Assembly: GCA_009379825.1 (NCBI GenBank)
Contig: WHTA01000051.1
Location: 1 to 41,833 of the forward strand
Direction of reading: 5' to 3'
Origin: Streptosporangiales bacterium
GTDB lineage: Bacteria; Actinomycetota; Actinomycetes; Streptosporangiales; WHST01
Length of the DNA stretch: 41,833 nt
The notes beneath the pieces were generated by a model, which was given only the letters and a program-made list of their open reading frames with translations, was not told the origin of the DNA and made no database searches. A program made the position numbers and the translations under genes. Positions 15,579-22,448 of the stretch are shown here, in pieces (within the stretch, counting starts at the first letter, position 1; each line of letters begins with the position of its first letter).

Positions 15579-16550
15579 ATGACGACTCGGTTCGGCATCT
15601 TCGTACCTCAGGGCTGGCGGATGGATCTCGCGGAGATCGCCGATCCGGCGGAGCAGTTCGAGACCATGGTCGCGACCGCCAAGGCCGCCGACGCCGGCCC
15701 GTGGGACTCCATCTGGCTCTACGACCACTTCCACACGGTGCCTGAGCCGACGCAGAACAGCGTCTTCGAGTGCTGGACCGCGACCACCGCGCTCGCCCGC
15801 GAGACCACGCGGGTGAACGTCGGGCAGATGGTGGGCTGCAACGGCTACCGCCACCCCAGCCTGTACGCGAAGATGGCGTCCACCGTGGACGCCGCCGCAC
15901 GCGGCCGGCTCTACGCTGGCATCGGCGCCGGCTGGTACGAGCACGAGTGGCGCGCCTACGGCTACCCGTGGCCGGAGCTGCGCGACCGGATGGGCGCGTT
16001 CGCCGAGGCCGTCGAGATCGTCTACCGGATGTGGACCGAGGACGAGGTCGTCTTCGACGGCAAGTACTACTCGGTCGACAAGCCGATCAACGAGCCGAAG
16101 GGCGTACGCACGCCGCACCCCTCGCTGTGGATCGGCGGCGGCGGCGAGAAGGTGACGCTGAAGCTGGTCGCCAAGTACGGCGACGCGTGCAACGTCGGCG
16201 CGGGCAGGCCCGAGGTGATCAGGGAGAAGCTCGACATCCTGCGCAGGCACTGCGACACCGTCGACCGCGACTACGACTCGATCATCAAGTCGACGTCGCT
16301 GAACGTCTTCCCGATCGCGGACGGCGCCGACCCGCAGAAGGCGACCGCGAAGGCCCGTGGCTCGGTCGACCACGACACGTTCGTCGGCAGGTACCCGGGG
16401 CTGGTCTTGGACACCGTGAACGGCATCGCCGGCCGGATCGAGCAGGCGCTCGAGGCCGGGGCGGACTACGTCATCATGTACGTCCCCGGCATCGCCTACG
16501 ACCGCGAGCTGATCGAGCGCGCCGCGCAGCTGCCTGGCCGCCTCAGCTAG
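15579..16550 (+). CDS. LLM-class (F420-dependent type) oxidoreductase
   Basis: The 323-residue protein is a luciferase-like TIM-barrel oxidoreductase. Typical stretches are FGIFVPQGWRMDL at the start, DSIWLYDHFHTVPEP near residue 45, RVNVGQMVGCNGYRHPSLYAK, and GRLYAGIGAGWYEHEWRAYG. HPSLWIGGGGEKVTLKLVAKYGDACN follows. Many actinobacterial members use coenzyme F420 rather than FMN; the cofactor is inferred, not visible. The ATG at 15579 has GGAAGG seven bases upstream. It is divergent from the GntR regulator and shares its operator region. The end overlaps the convergent membrane-protein gene by eight bases. Confidence 0.88.
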   Translation: MTTRFGIFVPQGWRMDLAEIADPAEQFETMVATAKAADAGPWDSIWLYDHFHTVPEPTQNSVFECWTATTALARETTRVNVGQMVGCNGYRHPSLYAKMASTVDAAARGRLYAGIGAGWYEHEWRAYGYPWPELRDRMGAFAEAVEIVYRMWTEDEVVFDGKYYSVDKPINEPKGVRTPHPSLWIGGGGEKVTLKLVAKYGDACNVGAGRPEVIREKLDILRRHCDTVDRDYDSIIKSTSLNVFPIADGADPQKATAKARGSVDHDTFVGRYPGLVLDTVNGIAGRIEQALEAGADYVIMYVPGIAYDRELIERAAQLPGRLS

Positions 16551-17244
16551 CCGGGACCCTCGGGTACACGGTCAGGTAGGGCAGGAAGAGCTGGGTCAGC
16601 GGGCCGATACCGAACGCGTAGACCACTGTCGCGACGCCGACGGAGCCGCCGAGCAGCCAGCCGATGGCGAGCACGCCCACCTCGAGTACCGTCCGCACCA
16701 GCCGCACCGACCGGCCGGTCCGCCGCACCAGGCCGGTCATCAGGCCGTCCCGCGCGCCCGGCCCGAGCCGGGTGCCGACGTACGCCGCCGTCGCGACGGC
16801 GTTCAGCACGACCGCGCCGACGACGAACGTTATGCGCAGCCACAGCGCCGACGGCGGCGCGAGCACGTGCAGGGTGAGGTCCACGCCGAGTCCGACCACG
16901 ATCGCGTTGCTCACCGTGCCGAGGCCCGGCCACTGCTTCAGCGGGATCCAGAACAGCAGCACCACGAACGACATGAGGATCACCACGGCGCCGAACGACA
17001 GCGGCACGTGCCGGACGATGCCCTGGTGCAGCACGTCCCACGGGTCGAGGCCGAGGTTGGCTCGGATCATCAGGCCGAGCGAGAACCCGTAGAGCGCGAG
17101 GCCCAGGTACAGCTGGACGAGCCGGCGCACCAGCCGGCCCTCACGGAGCTGGGCCAGTGGCGAGTCCAGGCTGACGGCGGAGCGGATGTTCGGACGACTG
17201 ATCGCGGTCACCAGGCCATGATTCCCGACAACTGGTCTGGTCAT
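16543..17244 (-). CDS. YczE/YitT-like integral membrane protein
   Basis: This 233-residue protein has about five hydrophobic segments (for example LVQLYLGLALYGFSLGLMIR, FGAVVILMSFVVLLFWIPL and ITFVVGAVVLNAVATAAYVG). The conserved NLGLDPWDVLHQG loop and GTRLGPGARDGLMTGL motif are typical of the YczE/YyaS/YitT family. Function is unknown, though members are often encoded beside MocR regulators, as here. The ATG at 17242-17244 is chosen; it lies only 28 bases from the divergent MocR start, and the space is filled by a palindrome. There is no ribosome site, so a leaderless mRNA is likely. Confidence 0.85.
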   Translation of the reverse strand: MTRPVVGNHGLVTAISRPNIRSAVSLDSPLAQLREGRLVRRLVQLYLGLALYGFSLGLMIRANLGLDPWDVLHQGIVRHVPLSFGAVVILMSFVVLLFWIPLKQWPGLGTVSNAIVVGLGVDLTLHVLAPPSALWLRITFVVGAVVLNAVATAAYVGTRLGPGARDGLMTGLVRRTGRSVRLVRTVLEVGVLAIGWLLGGSVGVATVVYAFGIGPLTQLFLPYLTVYPRVPAS

Positions 17245-17246
17245 CC

Positions 17247-17272
17247 ATAGCCAATTGCGCAATAGTGGCTAT
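17247..17272. promoter_or_regulatory. Palindromic operator between yczE-like and mocR genes
   Basis: The whole 28-base gap between the two divergent start codons is a nested dyad: ATAGCCA (17247-17253), the perfect palindrome ATTGCGCAAT (17254-17263), and TGGCTAT (17266-17272). A protein bound here would cover both transcription starts. The adjacent MocR protein is the obvious candidate ligand. Confidence 0.65.
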
Positions 17273-18718
17273 ATGGCCGCCGAACGACATGTCTCTTCGT
17301 ACCGTCTGGTCGACCTGGTTGGCACCCTCCGTGGCCCCGGGCCGACGTACCTGCGGCTCGCGCAGGCCGTCGAGCACCTGGTGCTGGACGGCCGGGTGCC
17401 GCCGCACACCCGGATGCCCAGCGAGCGCTCGCTCGCCAGCGCGCTGCGGCTGAGCCGTACGACGGTCGCGAGCGCGTACGCTGAGCTGCGCGAGCGCGGC
17501 TACCTGGACAGCAGGCGCGGCTCCGGCAGCCGCACCACGCTGCCCACCAGGCGGCTGGACGACGAGCCGACGTTCCTGCCCGGCATGGACACCAAGGAGC
17601 TCGACCTGGCCTGCGCGACGGTGCCCGCGGTCGGCGGCTTCGCCCGCGCGGTCGCCGCCGCCACCGCCGACCTGCCGCGGTACACGTCCCAGCACGGCTA
17701 CCTGCCGCACGGGCTGCCCGAGCTGCGCCAGGCGCTCGCGCAGCGGTACACCGAGCGCGGCCTCGCCACCACGCCGGAGCAGATCATCGTCACCAGCGGC
17801 GCGCTTGCGGCCTGGGACCTCGCGCTGCACCACTGCACCGGCCCAGGCGACCGGGTGCTCTGCGAGCACCCGACGTACCCGAACGCGCTGCGCAGCATCG
17901 AGCTCGCCGGCGCCCGTCCGGTGCCGTCCGCGGTGGGGCCGGCCGGGTGGGACGTGGCCATGCTGGAGGCGACGGTGCGGCAGGCCAATCCGCGACTGGC
18001 CTACCTTATCCCCGACTTCCAGAACCCGACCGGCCACCTGATGGACGACGAGACCAGGCAGCGCCTCGCCCGGGCGCTGGCGAGCTCGGGCACGCCGACC
18101 GTCGTCGACGAGACGATGGTCGACCTGTCCCTCGACGTGGCCGAGCACGACATGCCGAAGCCGTTCGCCGCGTACGCACGGTCGACGGGAGCGCCGGTGC
18201 TTCTGCTCGGCAGTGCCGGCAAGTCGTACTGGGGCGGGCTTTCGATCGGCTGGCTGCGGGTGCCGCAGTCCCTCGTCGACCCGTTGCTGGCCACCCGTGC
18301 GGGGCTGTCCACCAGCACTCCGGTGCTCGACCAGCTGGTGCTCGCGCACCTGCTCGCCGACCGCGACGAGCTGCTCGCGCCCCGCCGCGCGGACCTGCAC
18401 GACCAGCGCGACCACTTGGTCGCCGCCGTCGGGTCGCGGCTGCCGGACTGGACGTTCCAGGTGCCACCGGGCGGGCTGACGCTGTGGTGCGCGATGCCGG
18501 AGCCGGTCGCCACACCGCTGGCCGGCGTCGCGGCGCGGCACGACCTGCTGCTCGCGCCCGGCCCGCGGTTCGGCCCCGGGGCGTCGTTCGAGCGGTTCGT
18601 CCGGCTGCCTTACACGCTGCCGAACGAGCAGATCGACGATGCGGTCGACCGCATCGCCTGGGCGTACACCGCCGTGCGGACCGGCAGCACCCAGACCGCC
18701 GAGCCGTTCGTCGCGTAG
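17273..18718 (+). CDS. MocR-type regulator (GntR helix-turn-helix fused to aminotransferase fold)
   Basis: This 481-residue fusion has an N-terminal GntR-like winged helix (MPSERSLASALRLSRTTVASAYAELRERGYL) and a PLP-dependent fold-type I aminotransferase domain. The domain has IVTSGALAAWDLAL, the DFQNPTG motif that contacts PLP, and the lysine of GSAGKSYWGGLSIGW that should form the internal aldimine. MocR proteins sense PLP or an amino-compound and often control a YczE-like membrane gene next door, which matches this layout. The ATG at 17273 begins immediately after the operator, with no room for a ribosome site. Confidence 0.92.
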   Translation: MAAERHVSSYRLVDLVGTLRGPGPTYLRLAQAVEHLVLDGRVPPHTRMPSERSLASALRLSRTTVASAYAELRERGYLDSRRGSGSRTTLPTRRLDDEPTFLPGMDTKELDLACATVPAVGGFARAVAAATADLPRYTSQHGYLPHGLPELRQALAQRYTERGLATTPEQIIVTSGALAAWDLALHHCTGPGDRVLCEHPTYPNALRSIELAGARPVPSAVGPAGWDVAMLEATVRQANPRLAYLIPDFQNPTGHLMDDETRQRLARALASSGTPTVVDETMVDLSLDVAEHDMPKPFAAYARSTGAPVLLLGSAGKSYWGGLSIGWLRVPQSLVDPLLATRAGLSTSTPVLDQLVLAHLLADRDELLAPRRADLHDQRDHLVAAVGSRLPDWTFQVPPGGLTLWCAMPEPVATPLAGVAARHDLLLAPGPRFGPGASFERFVRLPYTLPNEQIDDAVDRIAWAYTAVRTGSTQTAEPFVA

Positions 18719-19044
18719 GGGCGCGGCCACCGAGCACGGACCGCGTTGACGGCGTAGGCGTCTTGGGGTGTTCTGTCGCTTTGGTGAAGCTGATGACGGC
18801 CCTGGCGTTACCGGTCGTGTTTTCGTGGTGTCTGACCGCATCTGCAGGTGTTGCGGCCTGGGTGAACGCGCGCAGTATGGACGGCGATGAGCGCTTCGCC
18901 CCCAGCGCGTAGGCCCCATTGCGCATACCAAACCAGGGATCGCGGCCAACGAGCGGTAGTCGCGGCGATGTCGCGCGCCTGCCCGGCAACTCGACGGCCG
19001 GCCCGACGGCCCCGGCCCTGCGACCGACGGAAGGCGTGACGGAA
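18719..19044. other. Intergenic stretch with no supported gene
   Basis: This 326-base stretch lies between mocR and a glycosyltransferase gene. Its middle (about 18750-18850) is lower in GC than its surroundings. Open frames cross it on both strands, but none has a credible start, ribosome site or recognisable peptide. No terminator hairpin with a T-tract was found. Confidence 0.5.
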
Positions 19045-20370
19045 GTGCGCATCCTGCATGTGAACAAGTTCCTGCACCGGCGCGGCGGCACCGAGGCGTA
19101 CGCCGACGACCTCGCGCAGCTCCAGCACGTCGCGGGCCATGACGTCACGTTCTTCGGCATGCACCACCCGGACAACGAGACCTACCAGTACGAGCGCAGC
19201 TTCCCGGCGGAGATCTCGTTCACCCCGCCGCCGCGGTCACCAGTCGGCAAGCTGAAGAACCTCGGCCGGATGATGTGGTCGACGTCCGCGGCGCGCGGCT
19301 TCGACGAGGTGCTCGACGACTTCAAGCCCGACATTGTGCACCTGCACAACATCTACCACCAGCTCTCGCCGTCCATCCTGCGGCCGCTGGCCTACCGCGG
19401 CATTCCCGCGGTGATGACGGTGCACGACTACAAGCTCGCCTGCCCCACGTCTCAGCTGCTCGATCACGGCAAGCCGTGCACGGCCTGCGTCACCGGTGGG
19501 CCGATGCAGGCGCTGCGCAAGCGCTGCAACGGCTCGCTGACCCGTAGCGCGGCGGCCGCACTGGAGACCACGCTGCACCGCAAGGTGAACGCGTACGCGC
19601 CGATCCACCGCTTCCTGTGCCCGAGCTGGTTCCTCGCCGACGTGATGCGCTCGGCCGGCGTGTACCCCGACCGGCTGCACCTCCAGGACAACTTCATCGA
19701 CACCGAGGTGGTCTTCCCCAGCCACGTGCCTGGCGAGGGCGCGGTGTTCGTCGGCCGGCTGAGCCAGGAGAAGGGCGTCGACGTCCTGATCCGGGCGTGG
19801 GAGCACCTGCCCGCCAAGGCGCACCTGCACATCGCAGGCGACGGTCCGCAACGCAACGAGCTGGAGCGGCTAGCCGAGCAGCTGGTACCAGGTCGGGTGA
19901 CGTTCCACGGCAACCTCGACAGCACGAAGACGCACGACCTGATGCGGTCCGCCGCGGTGGTCGTCGTGCCGTCGGTGTGGCACGAGAACCAGCCACTCGC
20001 GGTGCTCGAGGCGTTCGCGTGCGCGCGCCCCGTCGTCGCGACCCGGATGGGCGGGCTGCCCGAGCTCGTCGACCCCGGCGTGGACGGCGAGCTCGTCGCG
20101 CCCCGCGACTCGGCCACCCTCGCCGACGCGATCCGGCCGTTCGTCCTCGACCCCGCCAGGGCGGCGGCGATGGGCCAGGCGGCACGGACGAAGGTGGAGC
20201 GCCGGTTCGCGCCGGCGGTGCACGCGGCCGCGATCGAGGAGCACTACCAGGCCGTCCTCGCCGACCAGCACGGCCACGCCGCGGATGCCGGCGACACCCA
20301 GCCCGCGGACGGCGACAACTGGTTCCCATGGCCGGCCGACGACGAGGACCGCGCCGCGAACGCCCGGTAG
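19045..20370 (+). CDS. GT4-family glycosyltransferase
   Basis: The 441-residue protein has the GT-B fold of GT4 retaining glycosyltransferases. The N-terminal part is MRILHVNKFLHRRGGTEAYA, and DIVHLHNIYHQLSPSIL and VMTVHDYKLACPT follow. The C-terminal nucleotide-sugar part holds VFVGRLSQEKGVDVLIRAW and LHIAGDGPQR. It ends with VVPSVWHENQPLAVLEAFA, containing the ExxxxxxxE-type donor motif, and a Cys pair region CTACVTG. GTG 19045 is chosen because GGAAGG lies nine bases upstream; GTG 19036 is an alternative. It is likely to act in cell-surface polysaccharide synthesis, though no other glycan gene lies nearby. The C-terminal 40 residues are acidic and low in complexity. Confidence 0.9.
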   Translation: MRILHVNKFLHRRGGTEAYADDLAQLQHVAGHDVTFFGMHHPDNETYQYERSFPAEISFTPPPRSPVGKLKNLGRMMWSTSAARGFDEVLDDFKPDIVHLHNIYHQLSPSILRPLAYRGIPAVMTVHDYKLACPTSQLLDHGKPCTACVTGGPMQALRKRCNGSLTRSAAAALETTLHRKVNAYAPIHRFLCPSWFLADVMRSAGVYPDRLHLQDNFIDTEVVFPSHVPGEGAVFVGRLSQEKGVDVLIRAWEHLPAKAHLHIAGDGPQRNELERLAEQLVPGRVTFHGNLDSTKTHDLMRSAAVVVVPSVWHENQPLAVLEAFACARPVVATRMGGLPELVDPGVDGELVAPRDSATLADAIRPFVLDPARAAAMGQAARTKVERRFAPAVHAAAIEEHYQAVLADQHGHAADAGDTQPADGDNWFPWPADDEDRAANAR

Positions 20371-20436
20371 CGGCACCGGCGAACCCGGTCCACAACCCGC
20401 ACCTCCCGTGCGAGCCCAAGAAAGTTAAGCAACCCC

Positions 20437-20481
20437 TTGACTGTGCCTTTGGTCGGGCGGATAGTTAAGTACATGCTTAAC
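20437..20481 (+). promoter_or_regulatory. arsR promoter with overlapping inverted-repeat operator
   Basis: TTGACT (20437-20442), a 17-base spacer and GATAGT (20460-20465) form a good promoter, predicting a start near the ATG at 20473. The perfect inverted repeat GTTAAG-TACATG-CTTAAC (20464-20481) overlaps the -10, the start site and the first codons. A further GTTAAG half-site lies at 20424-20429. This is the usual autoregulatory arrangement for an ArsR-type repressor. Confidence 0.7.
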
Positions 20482-20796
20482 CAAGAGGAGTCGCTCGACG
20501 GGATCCTCCACGCGCTTGCCGACCCGAGTCGGCGGGCGATGGTGGCGCGGCTGGCGAACGGACCGGCCTCGGTCAGCGAGCTGGCCCGGCCGTTGCCGAT
20601 GTCGTTGGCGGCGGTGGTCCAGCACCTGCAGGTCCTCGAGGCCAGCGGGCTGGTCGAGTCGGCGAAGGCAGGGCGCGTACGCACCTGCCACCTGCAGCCG
20701 GACCGCCTGCGGGCGGCCGAGGACTGGCTGCACCGGCAGCGCACCGCGTGGGAGCGACGCCTCGACCGGCTGGGCGACTACCTGTCCGAGCAATGA
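20473..20796 (+). CDS. ArsR-family winged-helix repressor
   Basis: This 107-residue protein is an ArsR-type regulator: ILHALADPSRRAMVARLA is the typical first helix, and SVSELARPLPMSLAAVVQHLQVLEASGLV is the helix-turn-helix. No metal-binding cysteine pair is seen, so it belongs to the metal-independent group usually found upstream of SRPBCC (AHSA1) genes, as here. The start at ATG 20473 coincides with the predicted transcription start, suggesting a leaderless mRNA. The operator covers its own start. The next gene begins 19 bases after the stop, so the two form an operon with the VOC gene. Confidence 0.9.
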   Translation: MLNQEESLDGILHALADPSRRAMVARLANGPASVSELARPLPMSLAAVVQHLQVLEASGLVESAKAGRVRTCHLQPDRLRAAEDWLHRQRTAWERRLDRLGDYLSEQ

Positions 20797-20815
20797 CCAC
20801 ACCAAGGAGCACACG

Positions 20816-21279
20816 ATGACCGACCACACCGTCCTGCACTCCACGTTCACCCTGGAACGCACCTACCCGGGTGCGCCGGAACGGGGGTGTTCGCCGCCTG
20901 GGCCGAGCCGAGCGCGAAGGCGAGCTGGTTCGCCGGTGAAGGCGCCGAGCACGAGCTCGACTTCCGCGTCGGCGGCACCGAGCTGGCCCGCAGCCCGCGC
21001 CGCGGCGACCAGCCGGCGCTGCGGTTCCAGGCCGACTGCCGCGACATCGTGCCGAACGAGCGGATCGTCTACACGGCAACGCTGTACGCCGACGACCGTC
21101 CCGCGACGGTGTCGCTGACCACGGTGCAGTTCACCGCCAGCGGTGACGGCACCACGCTGCTGCTCACCGAGCAGGGCACGTTCCTCGACGGCCTGGAGGC
21201 GCCGGAATGGCGGGAACAGGGCGTCACCAGCCAGCTGGACGCGCTCCGCGATCAGCTCGCAGAAGCATTGGAGTCCTGA
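20816..21279 (+). pseudogene. SRPBCC/AHSA1-type protein, frameshifted in a G-run
   Basis: The first 22 codons after ATG 20816 read MTDHTVLHSTFTLERTYPGA and then PE. The rest of the protein (VFAAWAEPSAKASWFAGEG onward, to the stop at 21279) is in another frame. The break is at the run of five G at 20883-20887; three or six G would join the halves as PERVFAAW, the family sequence. The total length is two bases over a multiple of three. The fold is the START-like SRPBCC family. A GTG at 20887 could restart translation but has no ribosome site. It may be a true mutation, a phase-variable tract or a sequence error. Confidence 0.8.
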
Positions 21280-21281
21280 CC

Positions 21282-21629
21282 ATGTCGATCACAAAGGTTC
21301 TCGCCGTCGTCCCCGTACGCGATCTCGCCACGGCGACGGCCTGGTACGAGCGGCTGCTCGGCCGGCCGGCCGACGCCCGGCCGATGCCCAGCCTCGCCGA
21401 CTGGCACGTCGCCGACACCGCGTGGGTGCAGGTGTTCCACGACCCGCAGCGTGCCGGGCAGACGGCACTCAACTTCGCCGTCGACGAGCTGACCGCACAC
21501 ACCGCCGAGCTGGCCGGCCGCGGCATCGCGCTCGGCGAGGTCACCACCACCGACAAGAACGCCAGGCTGGCATCCGTCGCCGACCCCGACGGCAACGTCG
21601 TCACGTTCATCGAGAACCCGTCGACGTAA
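21282..21629 (+). CDS. VOC/glyoxalase-family protein
   Basis: This 115-residue protein has the vicinal-oxygen-chelate pattern: an N-terminal VLAVVPVRDLATATAWYERLLG and a C-terminal SVADPDGNVVTFIE with the late glutamate metal ligand. Such proteins are glyoxalase-like enzymes or bleomycin-type binding proteins; the substrate is unknown. The ATG at 21282 lies two bases after the SRPBCC stop, so it is the third gene of the ArsR operon. Its 3' end overlaps the convergent small reading frame at 21607-21948 by 23 bases. Confidence 0.88.
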   Translation: MSITKVLAVVPVRDLATATAWYERLLGRPADARPMPSLADWHVADTAWVQVFHDPQRAGQTALNFAVDELTAHTAELAGRGIALGEVTTTDKNARLASVADPDGNVVTFIENPST

Positions 21630-21948
21630 CGAGTAAAATGGTGCCTTTGGCTGTGTCGAGTTGATCCTGCGGCGCGCAACGGCTGGTCGAGCAGGGGTCC
21701 GGACGCCGGCCGTTGTCACCGGTTGTCGCCGTGCTCCGCCCCGTGTGCTTGGTGTGGGGCGCCAGGTCCCGCCGCTGCTGCCGGCGTGACGGCTTGCCGA
21801 CGCCGATCTGCTGGCTCTCGAGTTCGGTCAGCTCGTCGCGGAGACGCACGGCCGTTTGACCGAGTGGCTGCCGGCTTCGGTTGTTCTCGTCGAGCAGGTC
21901 ACGCAGCTGCTTCTTTGTCAGCGTTTGCGCCACGCCACTCAGCGTCAC
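21607..21948 (-). CDS. Small unrecognised protein, possible accessory or mobile-element gene
   Basis: A 113-codon frame starts at GTG 21946-21948, whose bases overlap the stop of the preceding frame as GTGA. Its first 60 codons keep the high GC in third positions expected of real genes here, and the peptide (TLTKKQLRDLLDENN, then RLRDELTELESQQIG) looks helical, possibly coiled coil. The last third (PDPCSTSRCAPQDQL onward) is unlike a folded domain and runs antisense into the VOC gene. I do not recognise the family. Lower-GC stretches compared with its neighbours suggest transferred DNA. Confidence 0.45.
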   Translation of the reverse strand: MTLSGVAQTLTKKQLRDLLDENNRSRQPLGQTAVRLRDELTELESQQIGVGKPSRRQQRRDLAPHTKHTGRSTATTGDNGRRPDPCSTSRCAPQDQLDTAKGTILLVTSTGSR

Positions 21949-22097
21949 GGTCGCGCTTCCCCGGCGCTGAGTTTGTCGACGGCCTTGATGAGGGCCTGGC
22001 CGTCGACGAAGAGTTCGTCGTACTGTCGTTGGACGTCGGCGAGTTCGCGCCGCTTGGCGGCGATGGCATCAGCCAGCGCCAGTGCACAGACATTCAA
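21945..22097 (-). CDS. Small helical protein, unclear start
   Basis: This frame reads LALADAIAAKRRELADVQRQ and continues YDELFVDGQALIKAVDKLSA to a TGA at 21945-21947. Codon third positions are nearly all G or C, which favours it over the overlapping 64-codon frame that has an ATG. No ATG or GTG precedes the good part; TTG 22095-22097 is the only near start and has AGGGG next to it. It may be a 5'-truncated gene. It is coupled to the following frame by a GTGA overlap, and both lie between the VOC gene and the alkyltransferase-like gene. Confidence 0.4.
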   Translation of the reverse strand: MNVCALALADAIAAKRRELADVQRQYDELFVDGQALIKAVDKLSAGEARP

Positions 22098-22140
22098 CCC
22101 CTGTGAGGGTCACCGGGGTAGATCTCTCCGTAACGCAGTG

Positions 22141-22428
22141 TCAGAAGCCGTCCCAGCGGGCACGGCGCATGTCGACCCTGGTACCTCGCATCGGGGTGTC
22201 GTCCTCGCGTAGTGCCGCGACGGCTCGCCCGTCCTCCTCGAAGGCGGGCGAGCCATTGGCGTGCACCACGCGCCACCACGGCACGCCGCCACCGTAGAGC
22301 GCCATCACCCGGCCGACCTGCCGGGGGCCGCCGCGGCCCACGTACTCGGCGATGTCGCCGTACGCCATCACCTTGCCCGGCGGGATCTGGTCGACCACAT
22401 CGAGCACGGCCTCCGCGAAGTCGTCCAC
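22141..22428 (-). CDS. Alkyltransferase-like (ATL) DNA-repair protein
   Basis: This 95-residue protein is the DNA-binding domain of O6-alkylguanine transferase without its reactive cysteine: the PCHRV active site is replaced by PWWRVV (residues 50-55), so W51 stands where the cysteine would be. GKVMAYGDIAEYVG and GGPRQVGRVM are the recognition helix and arginine-finger region. ATL proteins bind alkylated guanine and hand it to nucleotide excision repair. The start is GTG 22426-22428. The place next to moeZ and near adnAB matches the mycobacterial Rv3204 position. Confidence 0.92.
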   Translation of the reverse strand: MDDFAEAVLDVVDQIPPGKVMAYGDIAEYVGRGGPRQVGRVMALYGGGVPWWRVVHANGSPAFEEDGRAVAALREDDTPMRGTRVDMRRARWDGF

Positions 22429-22448
22429 GCCGCGGAGTCTAGGACGCG

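Noticed and set aside
18750-18860. Lower-GC patch between mocR and the glycosyltransferase as a gene or RNA
   Set aside because: No start, ribosome site, conserved peptide or structured RNA signature could be supported.
21899-22093. 64-codon frame with ATG opposite the VOC-ATL spacer
   Set aside because: It has a ribosome-like AGGGG, but its third positions are poor; the overlapping frame at 21945-22097 has coding-like composition instead.
22222-22254. Inverted repeat GGCTCGCCC...GGGCGAGCC
   Set aside because: It lies inside the ATL coding sequence, with no T-tract, and is explained by codon choice in GC-rich DNA.
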